A stretch of DNA of 64,000 nucleotides from Nostoc piscinale CENA21. GTDB lineage: Bacteria; Cyanobacteriota; Cyanobacteriia; Cyanobacteriales; Nostocaceae. A program made the position numbers and the translations under genes. Shown here piece after piece: positions 17,251-26,707 of this stretch (its first letter is position 1; the number at the start of each line of letters is the position of its first letter). A model generated the notes under the pieces. It saw nothing but the letters and a program-made list of their open reading frames with translations. It was not told the origin of the DNA and searched no databases. The DNA is taken from positions 1,097,091 through 1,161,090 of the forward strand of contig NZ_CP012036.1 in the NCBI RefSeq assembly GCF_001298445.1. The letters run 5' to 3'.

Positions 17251-17385
17251 TCAGAACACAAAACTCCGACTTCGGAACATAAAACTTGGAGTTCAGAACA
17301 TGAAACTTTAAGTTCCGAACACGAAACTTGGAGTTCAGAACATGAAACTTTGAGTTCAGTACACGAAACTTGGAGATAAAAGGTT
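17239..17385. repeat. 21-bp tandem repeat, seven units
   Basis: Units of GAAACTTGGAGTTCAGAACAC type start at 17239, 17260, 17281, 17302, 17323, 17344 and 17365, with 2-6 changes each; the last is partial. 21 bp is three heptamers. It is open in several frames on both strands, producing meaningless repetitive frames. It sits 27 bp from the end of the NB-ARC gene. Confidence 0.9.
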
Positions 17386-17411
17386 GATTGATGAGGTTGG
17401 GAACTTGAATT

Positions 17412-20051
17412 TTACTGTTGTGAGTTGAGGCGATCGCGCACATATGCTAAATTTTCACGCTCAGTTATAGTATTAGGATGATTTACGCCTAAGCTCCTTT
17501 CTAAAATATTTAAAGCTTTACTGTAAAAAATTTCGGCTTTACTATATTTTCTTTGGAAGAAGTAGAGTTTTGCAAGATTACCGAGGCTTAGAGCAACATT
17601 TGTATGTTCGCTTCCTAGTGAGCGTTGCCATATTTCCAAAGCTTGCAGATAAAGGGGTTCAGCTTTACTATATTTTGTTTGGAAAAAGTAGAGTTCGGCT
17701 AAATTATTTAAGCTGCTAGCAACATCTGGATGTTCTTCTCCCAGAAGGCTTTGTGTGAGTTCCAAGGCTTGCAGATACAGGGGTTCAGCTTTGTTATATC
17801 TTTCTTGGGATGTGTAAACTAATGCTAGATTGTTGAGGCTACTAGCAAAATTTGGATGTTCTTCTCCCAGTAGGCTTCGTGTTAATTCCAAAGCTCGCAG
17901 GTAAAAGGGTTCAGCTTCGTTGTATCTTTCTTGGGATGTGTAAATTAACGCTAGGTTGTTGAGGCAGGAGGCAACATCTAGATGTTCTTCTCCCAGCAAA
18001 TTTCGTATTAATTTTAAGGCTTGCCGGGATCGCAGTTCAGCCTCACAGTATCTTCCTTGGAAATTATAAAGTAATGCTAGATTTTTGAGGCAGGTAGCAA
18101 CACATAGATGTTCCTCTCCCAGCAAATTTTGCATTAGTTTTAAAGCTTGCAAAAATAAAGGTTCAGCTTTGCTATATTTTCCTTGATTCAAGAAGATATA
18201 CGCTAGGTTATTCGTGCTTATAGCAAAATCTGGATGTTCTTCTCCCAAACAATATCGCCTTAGTGCCAAAGCTTGGAGGTACAGAGGTTCGGCTTTGCTA
18301 TATTTTCCTTGGTAAAGATAAAGTTCCGCTAGGTTGTTGAGGCTAGTAGCGACAGATGGATGTTCTTCCCCTAAGCGTTTTTTGGCGATTTCTAGGCACT
18401 GTTCAGACCAAGTTATAGCTTGGTTATACAATCCTCGACCATTGTAAAAACGAGCGTTACCGACGAATGGCCAAAGTAAATCTTCATTGCTGACATATTG
18501 AATGAGATTGTTCGCTATTTCTGCTAAATGAGGTATTTTCGGTGCAACATCTTTAATTTGCTGAATGGTGGGAGTTTCAGGAATATCTTTAGCAACCCCT
18601 ACCATTACTCCGCAAAACGATCGCTTAAATTTCTCTGCCTGTTCTAAACCTGTAAGCTTATCTTGGAAAAACTCCCGCAGCAAGGGATATAGTTGAGAGA
18701 TTCCCTCACCTTTAGACTGAACTAGATGTAACTGTAACAACTCACGTCTAGCTTGTTTCCAATTGTGCGCCTCATCATTTATTGTTATCTCATCCACCAA
18801 CTCCCAAGGAATCGGAGCTAAGGCAAATAAACTCAAAACACAGCCTAAACGTTGAGCATTTTCTCGCAACCGTCGCCAACTCAACTCAAAAGCAGCAGCA
18901 ACACCCAACTTAGCAGTCATTTCCGGTTGAGCTTCATCTAAAGCCGGATTCTTCAAACGCTCATTTTCCAAGTCTTGCAGCATTTCTGCTAGGGATAACT
19001 CTTCATCACCCAACAAATAACGCCCGACTAATTCTAAACCCAGTGGCAAATATCCCAACCACTTACAAAGTCTTCGCGCAACTAACGGCTCACGTCGCAG
19101 TCTTTCCCTACCAATTATCGATTTTAATAACTGCATCGCCGCCAGTGGTGTCAGCACATCTAAATCTAATCGCACTATCGGCGGTTGTAATTTCTCCCGC
19201 GTGGTAATTAACTGCTTAAACCGAGCCGGAACAGACTCTAAATAACACCGAACTTCCTCTCGATAGTTAGTAACGTTATCAATTACCAGTAAAACCTCAC
19301 CCTCATGCCATTTTGTGAGGCAATATTGCACTCGCGCAGCTAAATCTAAATCATCTGGGATGTTCAATTGCAGCTTATTACGAGCAAAATCCACCAGTTG
19401 CACTCCCACATCCTGCACTGCGGATAACCAGCAAATTCCGCCTTGATAAGTGACGCGGTGAGAATTGGCATATTGCAAAGCTAACTCTGTCTTCCCAACT
19501 CCAGCCATCCCCGCAATAGCTGCAATGGCTACCTGTTGATTATCCCGCAACAAACGATGGAGGTTTTGCAATTCCGTTTCACGTCCGACAAACTCCACCA
19601 CGCCACTGAAGGGAATATTTTCGTAACGGGTAGGCAAGGATTTAGTTTTCTTACCTTCCGCACGCTGCACGCCTGGTAATTCTTCTCGTCGGCGTTGCCA
19701 TTCTGCCTCAAATTTCTGTAAATTCCTGTGTTTGTCGCTTTTATCATGCCAAAGCGTTAGGCGAAAGTGCCAGTCTGCTGAACCTTGCTTGTGTTCGCGC
19801 AAATCTTCGAGAATGTTTAAAAAATCTTTCAGTGCATTTAGTGAGTCTCGGACTTGTTCTGTGGTTAAACTGCTAAGTTCCGCCAGCACTCTTAGCTGTG
19901 TTCTCACTATGACTTGCTGCGGCGTTTCCCAATTGTGAGCAATTTTATAAAGTTCACCGTCTTCTAACTCATCATTGGCATAAGCCAAAAACCTTTCTAA
20001 AAGTTTCTTTACCCGCGCTTCGACTTCATCACCATAGCTAACACGCGCCAT
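17412..20051 (-). CDS. NB-ARC ATPase with TPR (kinesin light chain-type) repeats, STAND family
   Basis: 879 residues. The N-terminal region (about 1-125) is helical and ends LTLWHDKSDKHRNLQKFEAEW, a segment I associate with cyanobacterial NB-ARC proteins. The NB-ARC core follows, with Walker A GMAGVGKT (181-188), Walker B LLVIDNV (254-260), a TTRE sensor motif and GYLPLGLELV. After a winged-helix part (about 400-480) come about seven 42-residue TPR repeats with the GEEHPDVASSLNNLAELY signature. STAND proteins of this build are regulators or defence sensors that oligomerise on ligand binding. No separate effector gene is adjacent; the N-terminal domain may be the effector or adaptor. Confidence 0.88.
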   Translation of the reverse strand: MARVSYGDEVEARVKKLLERFLAYANDELEDGELYKIAHNWETPQQVIVRTQLRVLAELSSLTTEQVRDSLNALKDFLNILEDLREHKQGSADWHFRLTLWHDKSDKHRNLQKFEAEWQRRREELPGVQRAEGKKTKSLPTRYENIPFSGVVEFVGRETELQNLHRLLRDNQQVAIAAIAGMAGVGKTELALQYANSHRVTYQGGICWLSAVQDVGVQLVDFARNKLQLNIPDDLDLAARVQYCLTKWHEGEVLLVIDNVTNYREEVRCYLESVPARFKQLITTREKLQPPIVRLDLDVLTPLAAMQLLKSIIGRERLRREPLVARRLCKWLGYLPLGLELVGRYLLGDEELSLAEMLQDLENERLKNPALDEAQPEMTAKLGVAAAFELSWRRLRENAQRLGCVLSLFALAPIPWELVDEITINDEAHNWKQARRELLQLHLVQSKGEGISQLYPLLREFFQDKLTGLEQAEKFKRSFCGVMVGVAKDIPETPTIQQIKDVAPKIPHLAEIANNLIQYVSNEDLLWPFVGNARFYNGRGLYNQAITWSEQCLEIAKKRLGEEHPSVATSLNNLAELYLYQGKYSKAEPLYLQALALRRYCLGEEHPDFAISTNNLAYIFLNQGKYSKAEPLFLQALKLMQNLLGEEHLCVATCLKNLALLYNFQGRYCEAELRSRQALKLIRNLLGEEHLDVASCLNNLALIYTSQERYNEAEPFYLRALELTRSLLGEEHPNFASSLNNLALVYTSQERYNKAEPLYLQALELTQSLLGEEHPDVASSLNNLAELYFFQTKYSKAEPLYLQALEIWQRSLGSEHTNVALSLGNLAKLYFFQRKYSKAEIFYSKALNILERSLGVNHPNTITERENLAYVRDRLNSQQ

Positions 20052-20221
20052 AGGTTATTCTTGCCCAAATTTGCGACAAAGTTTCGGGAATCCCCAAACT
20101 TAATCTAGCATCCCCAAACTCAAATCTCCGCATATTCACGCATCACCGCCCACAGACAGCGCCTTTTGCTTCCTCGCACTACCCCAAATTTACCGTTGCT
20201 TCAGCGTTTGAGGTAAAGCGA

Positions 20222-20377
20222 ATGAAAGCTAAAAAGCTGAAGGCGGTTGTGTTATTTCTGATTCCCCTAATTGCTGACTTGTTCATTCCCGGTTCAAGTA
20301 TTGTGATTGAGTTTGCCTTCCTGATGTGGGAATTGCTGAAAAAAGAGGAGAATGATTTGGAGCGATCGCACCACTAA
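20222..20377 (+). CDS. Small membrane protein, 51 residues
   Basis: Short frame MKAKKLKAVVLFLIPLIADL... with one hydrophobic helix and a charged C-terminus (KKEENDLERSHH). ATG 20222 is preceded by GAGG at reasonable spacing. It lies between the divergent NB-ARC start and the convergent pyrE, with a hairpin terminator 17 bp downstream, which supports a real transcript. Function unknown. Confidence 0.5.
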   Translation: MKAKKLKAVVLFLIPLIADLFIPGSSIVIEFAFLMWELLKKEENDLERSHH

Positions 20378-20393
20378 ATTCATAATTTTGTCT

Positions 20394-20428
20394 TATATCC
20401 CCGACTTTTTCAAAAAGTCAGGGATATA
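20394..20428. terminator. Bidirectional hairpin terminator (CCCCGACTTTTT type)
   Basis: TATATCCCCGACTTTTT pairs with AAAAAGTCAGGGATATA, one mismatch. It serves the convergent 51-residue gene and pyrE. The same core recurs at 35984 and 38281. Confidence 0.8.
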
Positions 20429-20447
20429 ACCTTCGTTCTAGCGCCAA

Positions 20448-21068
20448 TTAAACAAGCAATTCCCGATACCGTTGTTGAACTTCTTCAATTCCAAACAACG
20501 CTTCAAACTTTAAACCAACAGACTGGTAAAGTTCTGCGCCTCCTTGCTTGCGGTCTACCAGTCCAATTACTTGCTCAACAATATATCCTGCATCTTTCAG
20601 TCGATTTACCGCTTTTAAGGCAGACTGACCAGTAGTCACCACATCTTCCAAAACTACGATTTTTGTACCTTCAGGCAAAGTTGGGCCTTCAATATAAGCT
20701 TTCGTTCCGTAACCTTTGGCTTCTTTGCGAATAATTAGTGCTGGTATGGGTCGGTTTTCATAAACAGAAACCACACTCACTGCTGTCACAATGGGATCAG
20801 CGCCTAGTGTTAAACCTGCTACAGCCTCAGTATCCGCAGGTAGTAAGGGAAATAGTAAACGTCCAACGGCTAAAGCGCCTTGGGGATGGAGTGTTACCTG
20901 GGTTTTATTAATGTAATAGGTACTACGTAGTCCTGAAGCCAACACAAAATCACCTTCTTGATAGGCGAGTTGGCAAAATAAGTCTAGTAGCTTGTGGCGC
21001 AGAGTGGCTAAGTCAGCAGTGGCCGCCCAAATATCAGCCTGGGTAGGGGTTTCAGTAGAATGCGTCAT
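20448..21068 (-). CDS. pyrE: Orotate phosphoribosyltransferase
   Basis: Converts orotate and PRPP to OMP in pyrimidine synthesis; cytosolic dimer, 206 residues. The PRPP-binding loop IVVLEDVVTTGQSA is at 137-150; catalytic-loop KEAKGYGTK and substrate motif SGLRSTYYINK are present. The N-terminal about 25 residues (ATADLATLRHKLLDLF) match cyanobacterial PyrE. Single gene on the minus strand. Confidence 0.95.
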   Translation of the reverse strand: MTHSTETPTQADIWAATADLATLRHKLLDLFCQLAYQEGDFVLASGLRSTYYINKTQVTLHPQGALAVGRLLFPLLPADTEAVAGLTLGADPIVTAVSVVSVYENRPIPALIIRKEAKGYGTKAYIEGPTLPEGTKIVVLEDVVTTGQSALKAVNRLKDAGYIVEQVIGLVDRKQGGAELYQSVGLKFEALFGIEEVQQRYRELLV

Positions 21069-21168
21069 TACAAATGATAATCAGTTGTGCTACACCAAAG
21101 GTTGAACTCATCAGAGTTCTGCAATTAAGCATAAGTTAAGATTCGATCAAAATTGAGGAGTTAAGGGA

Positions 21169-21586
21169 ATGGGTATAAAATTTAAATCCTTTGGTGGTCT
21201 TTTGGTACTTTTAGCGACTGGTTTAATTTTTCCGGCGGTGGCATCTGCTGAAACAGATACACCTAATTATGAAACAGCTAATGAAGCTTTTGAGCGAGCT
21301 TATTTTCGTCACGATCGCAATTTTTTACGAAAATAACACACCTAAACGTCAGTTACAAAATTTTCTCGGTAATGGTTCCGGTTTCAAGGATTCTTTCCCA
21401 GAAAATGAAATAGCCCGTGATGGTGAGTTGATCAACACCCTCTATCGAGATGTAATGACTCAGCAAGCCGGTAATGACCCTTATCTACGCACACCAGATT
21501 TACCCAATCCTTATGATAGTTCCTTACTGTCATCTCCTCGCTTAAATAGTGACAAGCTCAAAGTCGGTACAGAATTCCGTTTTTAG
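21169..21586 (+). CDS. Small secreted hypothetical protein, frameshifted
   Basis: ATG 21169 with GAGGAG upstream encodes a signal peptide (MGIKFKSFGGLLVLLATGL, cleavage near ASAE). The frame breaks at a T6 run (21321-21326); dropping one T joins AYFRHDRNF to YENNTPKRQLQNFLG and gives 138 residues ending at 21586. The mature part (NEIARDGELINTLYRDVMTQQ, LRTPDLPNPYDSSLL) looks like a cyanobacterial periplasmic or lumenal protein of unknown function. Confidence 0.65.
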
Positions 21587-21625
21587 AGTGCTGAGTGCTG
21601 AGTGCTGAGTGCTGAGTGCTGAGTA
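21586..21625. repeat. Heptamer STRR (GAGTGCT)n
   Basis: Five exact GAGTGCT copies plus a partial one, beginning at the preceding gene's stop codon. Inverse copies (CAGCACT) occur at 21715-21745, so the two blocks can form a long hairpin. Confidence 0.9.
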
Positions 21626-21752
21626 GTTAATAGGCAATGATTAGAAGCTTGCCGAAGTTTTATAATTCTGAATTCTGGCTTCTGACTCCTGAATTCTGTT
21701 TGATAAAACTTATCACTCAGCACTTTCAACTCAGCACTCAGCACTAAAACAA

Positions 21753-21825
21753 TCCAGGGTGCAGGAGTTGAACCTGCCTGGGGCGAATTATGAGTTCGCT
21801 GCCTCAACCGCTCGGCCAACCCTGG
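21753..21825 (-). tRNA. tRNA with CAT anticodon, probably tRNA-Ile2 (k2C-modified)
   Basis: 73 nt on the minus strand: acceptor CCAGGGT/ACCCTGG, D-arm GGCCGAGCGGTTGAGGC, anticodon stem GCGAA/TTCGC with loop CTCATAA (anticodon CAT), T-arm GCAGG-TTCAACT-CCTGC, discriminator A. The CTCATAAT loop region and the D-arm resemble chloroplast trnI-CAU more than elongator tRNA-Met, so Ile2 (lysidine-modified) is favoured; Met cannot be excluded without a lysidine-identity check. Confidence 0.85.
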
Positions 21826-22016
21826 TCGAATACTAATTCTATCTCAAGTTTGCTACTTGTCTACCCTAGTACCACAGTTTATCAGATTTTTATACTACAT
21901 AATTTAATTATGAAATAGTCCTAAACTATGATTGATTAAGTTCGTTTAAGGATTGAGGTACATAACTTCAATGCTCTTAATATAGACCAGCATTCTTCAG
22001 CAACAGCTTGTCAGCG

Positions 22017-22715
22017 ATGAAAATAAATTCTACTGTAATACTGACTTTGGTTCTGTTAATCCTGATGTTGGGCGCAGGGTCTGTCAGTGCGTTTTTAGGC
22101 TTCAATTTGGGAAGTTTAGCTCTCAAAGGAGTGTCAACCCCAGATGGTCGTCCCACAACTAAATTCGCCAGTGCTAAGACCAATAACTCCCAACAGCCAG
22201 GAGTAACTTTATTAAAAGAAGAAGAAATATTAAAAATTGTTAAATCTCGGATTGACGGTAAGGCGAAAGCTACTAAATCAGAAAAATTAGACGACGAAGA
22301 CGAAGAAATCAATAAAAAACAGAAGCCACAAGAAAAGCCACAGGAAGTAGTTGAAGAAAAACCCCAACCAGGATTTCCGGTGAGTGCAGAAAGTGAAGGT
22401 GTAACTTTTGCAGTGCAATCGGCGCGTTACTCTGGAGGCGATTTACTTTTGAAAGTCAAAATGCAGAACAAAGGCAAAGATTCTGTGCGCTTTTTGTATA
22501 GTTTCTTAGATGTGACCGACGACAAAGGCAGAACCTTGAGTGCTAGTACAGAAGGTTTACCCGCAGAATTACCCGCAAATGGCCCAACATTTTCCGGTAC
22601 AGTGATTATTCCTACAGCTTTACTGGATGATGTGAACAAAGTCTCTTTGTCTTTGACAGATTATCCTGCACAAAAACTCAAGTTAGATGTTGCTGACATC
22701 CCTGTAGCAAGGTAA
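22017..22715 (+). CDS. Hypothetical membrane-anchored protein
   Basis: 232 residues from ATG 22017 (another ATG three codons earlier). One N-terminal transmembrane helix or uncleaved signal, then a low-complexity charged linker (about 75-120, Lys/Glu/Asp/Pro/Gln rich). The C-terminal about 110 residues form a beta-rich domain (GVTFAVQSARYSGGDLLLKVKMQN...VRFLYSFLDVTDDKG) resembling Ig-like DUF4352-type extracellular domains. Function unknown. Heptamer repeats follow. Confidence 0.65.
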   Translation: MKINSTVILTLVLLILMLGAGSVSAFLGFNLGSLALKGVSTPDGRPTTKFASAKTNNSQQPGVTLLKEEEILKIVKSRIDGKAKATKSEKLDDEDEEINKKQKPQEKPQEVVEEKPQPGFPVSAESEGVTFAVQSARYSGGDLLLKVKMQNKGKDSVRFLYSFLDVTDDKGRTLSASTEGLPAELPANGPTFSGTVIIPTALLDDVNKVSLSLTDYPAQKLKLDVADIPVAR

Positions 22716-22723
22716 AGACTGGA

Positions 22724-22790
22724 AAGTAAAAAGTAAAAAGTAAAAAGGCAAAAGATTCTTTTTACTTTTACCTTTTACCTTTTACTTTAA
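22724..22790. repeat. Heptamer STRR in inverted arrangement, possible terminator
   Basis: AAGTAAA copies followed by TTTTACC/TTTTACT copies about 20 bp later. The two blocks are complementary and can form a long A/T-rich hairpin after the upstream gene. Confidence 0.7.
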
Positions 22791-22813
22791 GAGAGTTTAC
22801 ACGAGTTTAGGCA

Positions 22814-24159
22814 GTGATTGGTTTTCCTGGTTTAACTTGGGCAGATGTAGGGTTGCGATTATTATCAGTACTACTGCTGATTGCCATCAATGCCTTTTTT
22901 TGTGACGGCAGAGTTTTCGATGGTGACAGTGAGGCGATCGCGGATTCATCAGTTAGTCAAGGCTGGTGACATACAAGCGATCGCAGTCGAAACATTACAA
23001 CGCAGTATTGATCGGCTGCTATCAACAACACAGTTAGGCATTACCCTGTCGAGTTTGGCACTGGGGTGGATTGGTGAAAGTACAATTGTGGTGCTGGTAA
23101 AAACATGGCTGAAATCTTGGCCTTTACCAGAAACGACAACTAAGTTTATTTCCCATTCACTATCAATTCCCCTGGCCTTTTTTTTTGGTAGCTTATCTGC
23201 AAATTGTCTTAGGAGAATTATGTCCAAAATCACTGGCTTTGCTCTATTCTGAACAATTAGCGCGATTTTTAGGCCCTTCAGTTAAAGCGATCGTTCGTTT
23301 TTTCAGTCCCTTCATCTGGATTCTCAACCAATCAACTCGTTGTTTGTTACGCATTTTTGGCATTGAATACACAGGTCAAAGTTGGAGACCACCTGTGACA
23401 TCGGAAGAATTACAGATGATCATCGCCACAGAACGAGAATCTACTGGTTTAGAACATTCTGAACGTCAATTACTGAATAATGTCTTTGAATTTGGTGATG
23501 TTACCGCCCAAGATGTAATGATTCCTCGCAATGGCATTATTGCTTTACCCAAAGATGCAACCTTCCAGCATTTACTCCAGGAAATGACCACTACTGGTCA
23601 CTCCCGCTACCCCATCATTGGCGAATCTCTAGATGACATTCGCGGGATTGTTTACTTTCGAGATTTAGCCCAACCCTTGGCAATAGAAAAACTCACTTTA
23701 ACATCCCATCTCCAACCGTGGATGCGTCCCGCCCGATTTGTGCCAGAAAACACACCTTTGAGTGAACTCTTGCCAATGATGCAGCAAGAAAAGCCAGCTA
23801 TGGTCATTGTCGTTGATGAGTTTGGCGGGACTGTAGGGCTAGTGACCATTCAAGACGTAATTGGTGAAATTATTGGCAATACAGGAGAACGGGAAAACAA
23901 CGAAGACTTGTTAATTGAAATTGTGGATCAAGACACATTTTTAGTACAAGCACAAATTAACCTCGAAGACCTCAACGAAGTCTTAAATCTCAGTTTGCCT
24001 CTAGCTAGGGAATATCAAACTTTAGGCGGTTTTTTACTTTATCAATTACAGAAAATGCCAACTAAAGGTGAAATATTTTTATACGAAAATCTTCAGTTCA
24101 CCATAGTCTCAATTGTCGGCCCAAGACTGCATCAAATTCAGGTGCAACGCTTATCTTAG
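22814..24159 (+). CDS. CNNM/CBS/CorC family transporter-like protein (hemolysin C-like), frameshifted twice
   Basis: Composite from GTG 22814, the first start after an in-frame TAG. Extra bases in a T7 run (22895-22901) and a T9 run (23178-23186) break the frame; removing one T from each gives 447 residues, the usual length. Order: CNNM transmembrane domain (INAFFVTAEFSMVTVRRSR...LGELCPKSLAL) to about residue 200, two CBS domains (DVMIPRNGIIALP and VDEFGGTVGLVTIQD) to about 340, and a C-terminal CorC_HlyC domain (LVQAQINLEDLNEVLN...TLGGFLLYQL). Probable Mg2+/Co2+ or Na+-coupled ion transport role. The break is likely technical. Confidence 0.85.
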
Positions 24160-24265
24160 AGGCAAGGGAAGGGGGGACAAGGTGAGATAAGGGAGGATAA
24201 GGAGGACAAGGGAGACAAGGAAGCAAGATTTATACCTTATCTCTCAACCTTGTCTACCCCCTCTC

Positions 24266-24961
24266 CTACTCCTTACTCCCCACTCCCGCCGCATAAGCCA
24301 GTGGATCTTGTAATCCCAGTTCTTCAAAAGCGGCTAGTCGCAAGCGGCAAGAATCACAGACTCCACAGGCAATATCAGCACCGCTATAGCAAGACCAAGT
24401 TAAATGCCAAGGAACGCCTAATTTGTTACCAAGTTGGATGATTTCGGTTTTTTTGAGATGAATCAAGGGGGCGGCGATCGCAGTTGCATTACCTTCTCGT
24501 CCTTGTTTGGTTCCCAAGCGAAAAACTTCTTGCATTGCCTGGATGTAGTCAGGACGACAATCAGGATAGCCGGAATAATCCAAAGCATTCACACCAATGT
24601 ACACACGTTCAGCTGCGATCGCTTCTGCATAACCCAAGGCAAAACTTAAAAATATCGTATTCCGTGCAGGTACGTAGGTTGCAGGAATATTTTGTGACAT
24701 CTCCTCCAAAGAACGTGCTTGGGGAACATCAATTTTTTCATCTGTCAGTGCTGAACCACCCCATTTGCGTAAGTCAAAATTCACCACCTGATGTTCTTCT
24801 ACACCAGCAGTTTGCGCCACCAACATCGCTGAGTTTAACTCTCGGCGATGTCGCTGCTGATAATCAAAAGAAATTGCGTAGCACTCACAACCATCTGCTT
24901 TGGCTTGATAAAGTACAGTAGAAGAGTCTAATCCCCCAGACAACAAAATTACGGCTTTCAT
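24266..24961 (-). CDS. queC: 7-cyano-7-deazaguanine synthase
   Basis: Makes preQ0 from 7-carboxy-7-deazaguanine in queuosine biosynthesis, using ATP. 231 residues. The PP-loop SGGLDSS is at 8-14, and a C-terminal zinc site shows CYSGADIACGVCDSCRLR with four Cys. Internal motifs YVPARNTIFLS and GVNALDYSGYPDCRPDYI are characteristic. Single gene; its 3' end abuts a purine-rich repeat tract. Confidence 0.95.
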   Translation of the reverse strand: MKAVILLSGGLDSSTVLYQAKADGCECYAISFDYQQRHRRELNSAMLVAQTAGVEEHQVVNFDLRKWGGSALTDEKIDVPQARSLEEMSQNIPATYVPARNTIFLSFALGYAEAIAAERVYIGVNALDYSGYPDCRPDYIQAMQEVFRLGTKQGREGNATAIAAPLIHLKKTEIIQLGNKLGVPWHLTWSCYSGADIACGVCDSCRLRLAAFEELGLQDPLAYAAGVGSKE

Positions 24962-25459
24962 CTTGGCTGCTAATTTTTAGATTTCTCATTGCCAAAACAT
25001 CATAATTAAAAAAACTGTCAGCCAGCCTGACAACTCAATTTTTTCTCCATATTGTACCAGTTTATAAACTGGACTATTCTTTAAGTGTGATGGTAGCTAT
25101 TTTTGTAATTTTACTGACAGGAAAATTATTTATTTACAACCTTTTAAGATGGTGAATTTCCTGGTATCCAATACTCTGACTAAGATTGAGAAACTTTCAC
25201 TAAAAAATTGATTTTGTGTTTAAAGTTAATAAAAAAAACACATTAGCTATTGTGTTAAGAGCAAAAACCTGATTGATTTAGAACTGAACAGAAAAAAAGA
25301 CAGCCAGATTGCGGGAACTATCGCAAACTTTGAAATTCTTCATAAACAGAGCCTCTATGTTACCATCTGGATGGTTTTAGACGGATCATAACTGGCTGTT
25401 CAGTATAATTGCCAACGGCCGCAGCGTCTCTAAATTTGGTGGTTGAGGAGAGAACAATA
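24962..25459. other. AT-rich intergenic region between divergent genes
   Basis: About 500 bp with no gene. A short dyad TGTCAG/CTGACA lies at about 25016-25032. GAGGAGAG at 25445-25452 is the ribosome-binding site of the next gene. Confidence 0.45.
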
Positions 25460-26540
25460 GTGCAAAATAGCATGTCAGTGGCAGAATCAAATTCATACAC
25501 ACAGCGCAATCAGCCACGACCGATTCGCGTAGGTGTAATCGGGGTGGGTAACATGGGACAACATCATACCCGCGTCTTGAGTTCAATGAAAGATGTTGAA
25601 CTAGTAGGTGTGGCAGATATCAATGTTGAACGAGGCTTAGAAACCGCCAGCAAATACAAGGTGCGTTTTTTTGAAGATTATTGTGACTTGCTACCCCATG
25701 TGGAAGCAGTGTGCATCGCCGTACCGACTCGCCTGCATTATGCCGTGGGGATTAATTGCCTATTAGCTGGAATTCACGTTTTAATTGAAAAGCCGATCGC
25801 TGCTAGTATTTCGGAAGCAGAATCTTTAGTCAATGCAGCCGCAGAATCAGGGTGCATTTTACAAGTAGGTCATATTGAGCGGTTCAATCCTGCATTTCAA
25901 GAACTCAGCAAAGTCCTGAAAACCGAAGAATTGCTGGCGCTGGAAGCTCACCGGATGAGTCCTTACTCACATCGGGCCAATGATGTTTCCGTAGTACTGG
26001 ATTTAATGATCCACGACATTGACTTAATGCTAGAATTAGCCGCCTCTCCAGTTGTGAAACTGACAGCCAGCGGTTCTCGTGCTTTAGATTCTGGTTATTT
26101 AGATTACGTGACAGCCACCTTGGGATTTGCCAATGGTATTGTCGCTACGCTTACAGCCAGTAAAGTCACTCACAAAAAAAATTCGGCGCATTGTTGCTCA
26201 TTGTAAAAACTCCTTCACGGAAGCAGATTTTCTCAAGAACGAAATTCTGATTCATCGCCAAACAACCACCAATTTAACTGACAATCGTCAGTTACTTTAC
26301 AGACAAGATGGTTTGATCGAAAAAGTCTCTACCACCAATATTCAACCTTTAAGTGCAGAACTAGAACATTTTGTCAACTGCGTTCACGGTGGTAATCAAC
26401 CTTCCGTTGGTGGTGAGCAGGCTTTAAAAGCCCTGAGACTAGCTAGTTTAATTGAGCAAATGGCTCTAGAAGATAGAGTATTCAATCCATTAGACTGGCA
26501 ATCGGAATCGAGAGTTCAATCCTTAACTTCCACAATTTAA
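25460..26540 (+). CDS. Gfo/Idh/MocA family oxidoreductase, frameshifted
   Basis: NAD(P)-dependent sugar or inositol dehydrogenase-like enzyme. GTG 25460 is chosen because GAGGAG lies 8 bases upstream. The Rossmann fold shows VGVIGVGNMGQHH, the second motif is VLIEKPIAAS with the conserved catalytic-region Lys, and HDIDLMLELA is in the C-terminal domain. The frame breaks at an A8 run (26174-26181); with seven A it reads KVTHKKIRRIVAHCKN and gives 359 residues. Closest in style to UDP-GlcNAc 3-dehydrogenase/inositol dehydrogenase types; substrate not assignable. Confidence 0.85.
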
Positions 26541-26570
26541 CAGTTCTACTCAATTGAATACATAAAATAC

Positions 26571-26597
26571 TTAGGGGCGTAATCTTTGCGCCCCTAA
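26571..26597 (+). terminator. Hairpin terminator after Gfo/Idh gene
   Basis: TTAGGGGCG pairs with CGCCCCTAA, followed by AAAATTT. Located 30 bp after the stop. Confidence 0.7.
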
Positions 26598-26707
26598 AAA
26601 TTTGGCTGATCATCGCCCCAGAGATGACGGATTATCAGTAAAGTTTTAAGAAGATTAAGGCTAGATTAGGCAAACAAACTTGTGCCGCAGTTTTAGGAAT
26701 ATACTCA

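Noticed and set aside
17239..17385. 21-bp repeats as a CRISPR array or repeat protein gene
   Set aside because: No spacers; the frames through the repeat on both strands have no start context or protein-like composition beyond the repeat.
21753..21825. Elongator tRNA-Met for the CAT anticodon
   Set aside because: Anticodon-arm and D-arm sequence resemble chloroplast trnI-CAU more closely; kept as probable Ile2 with stated doubt.
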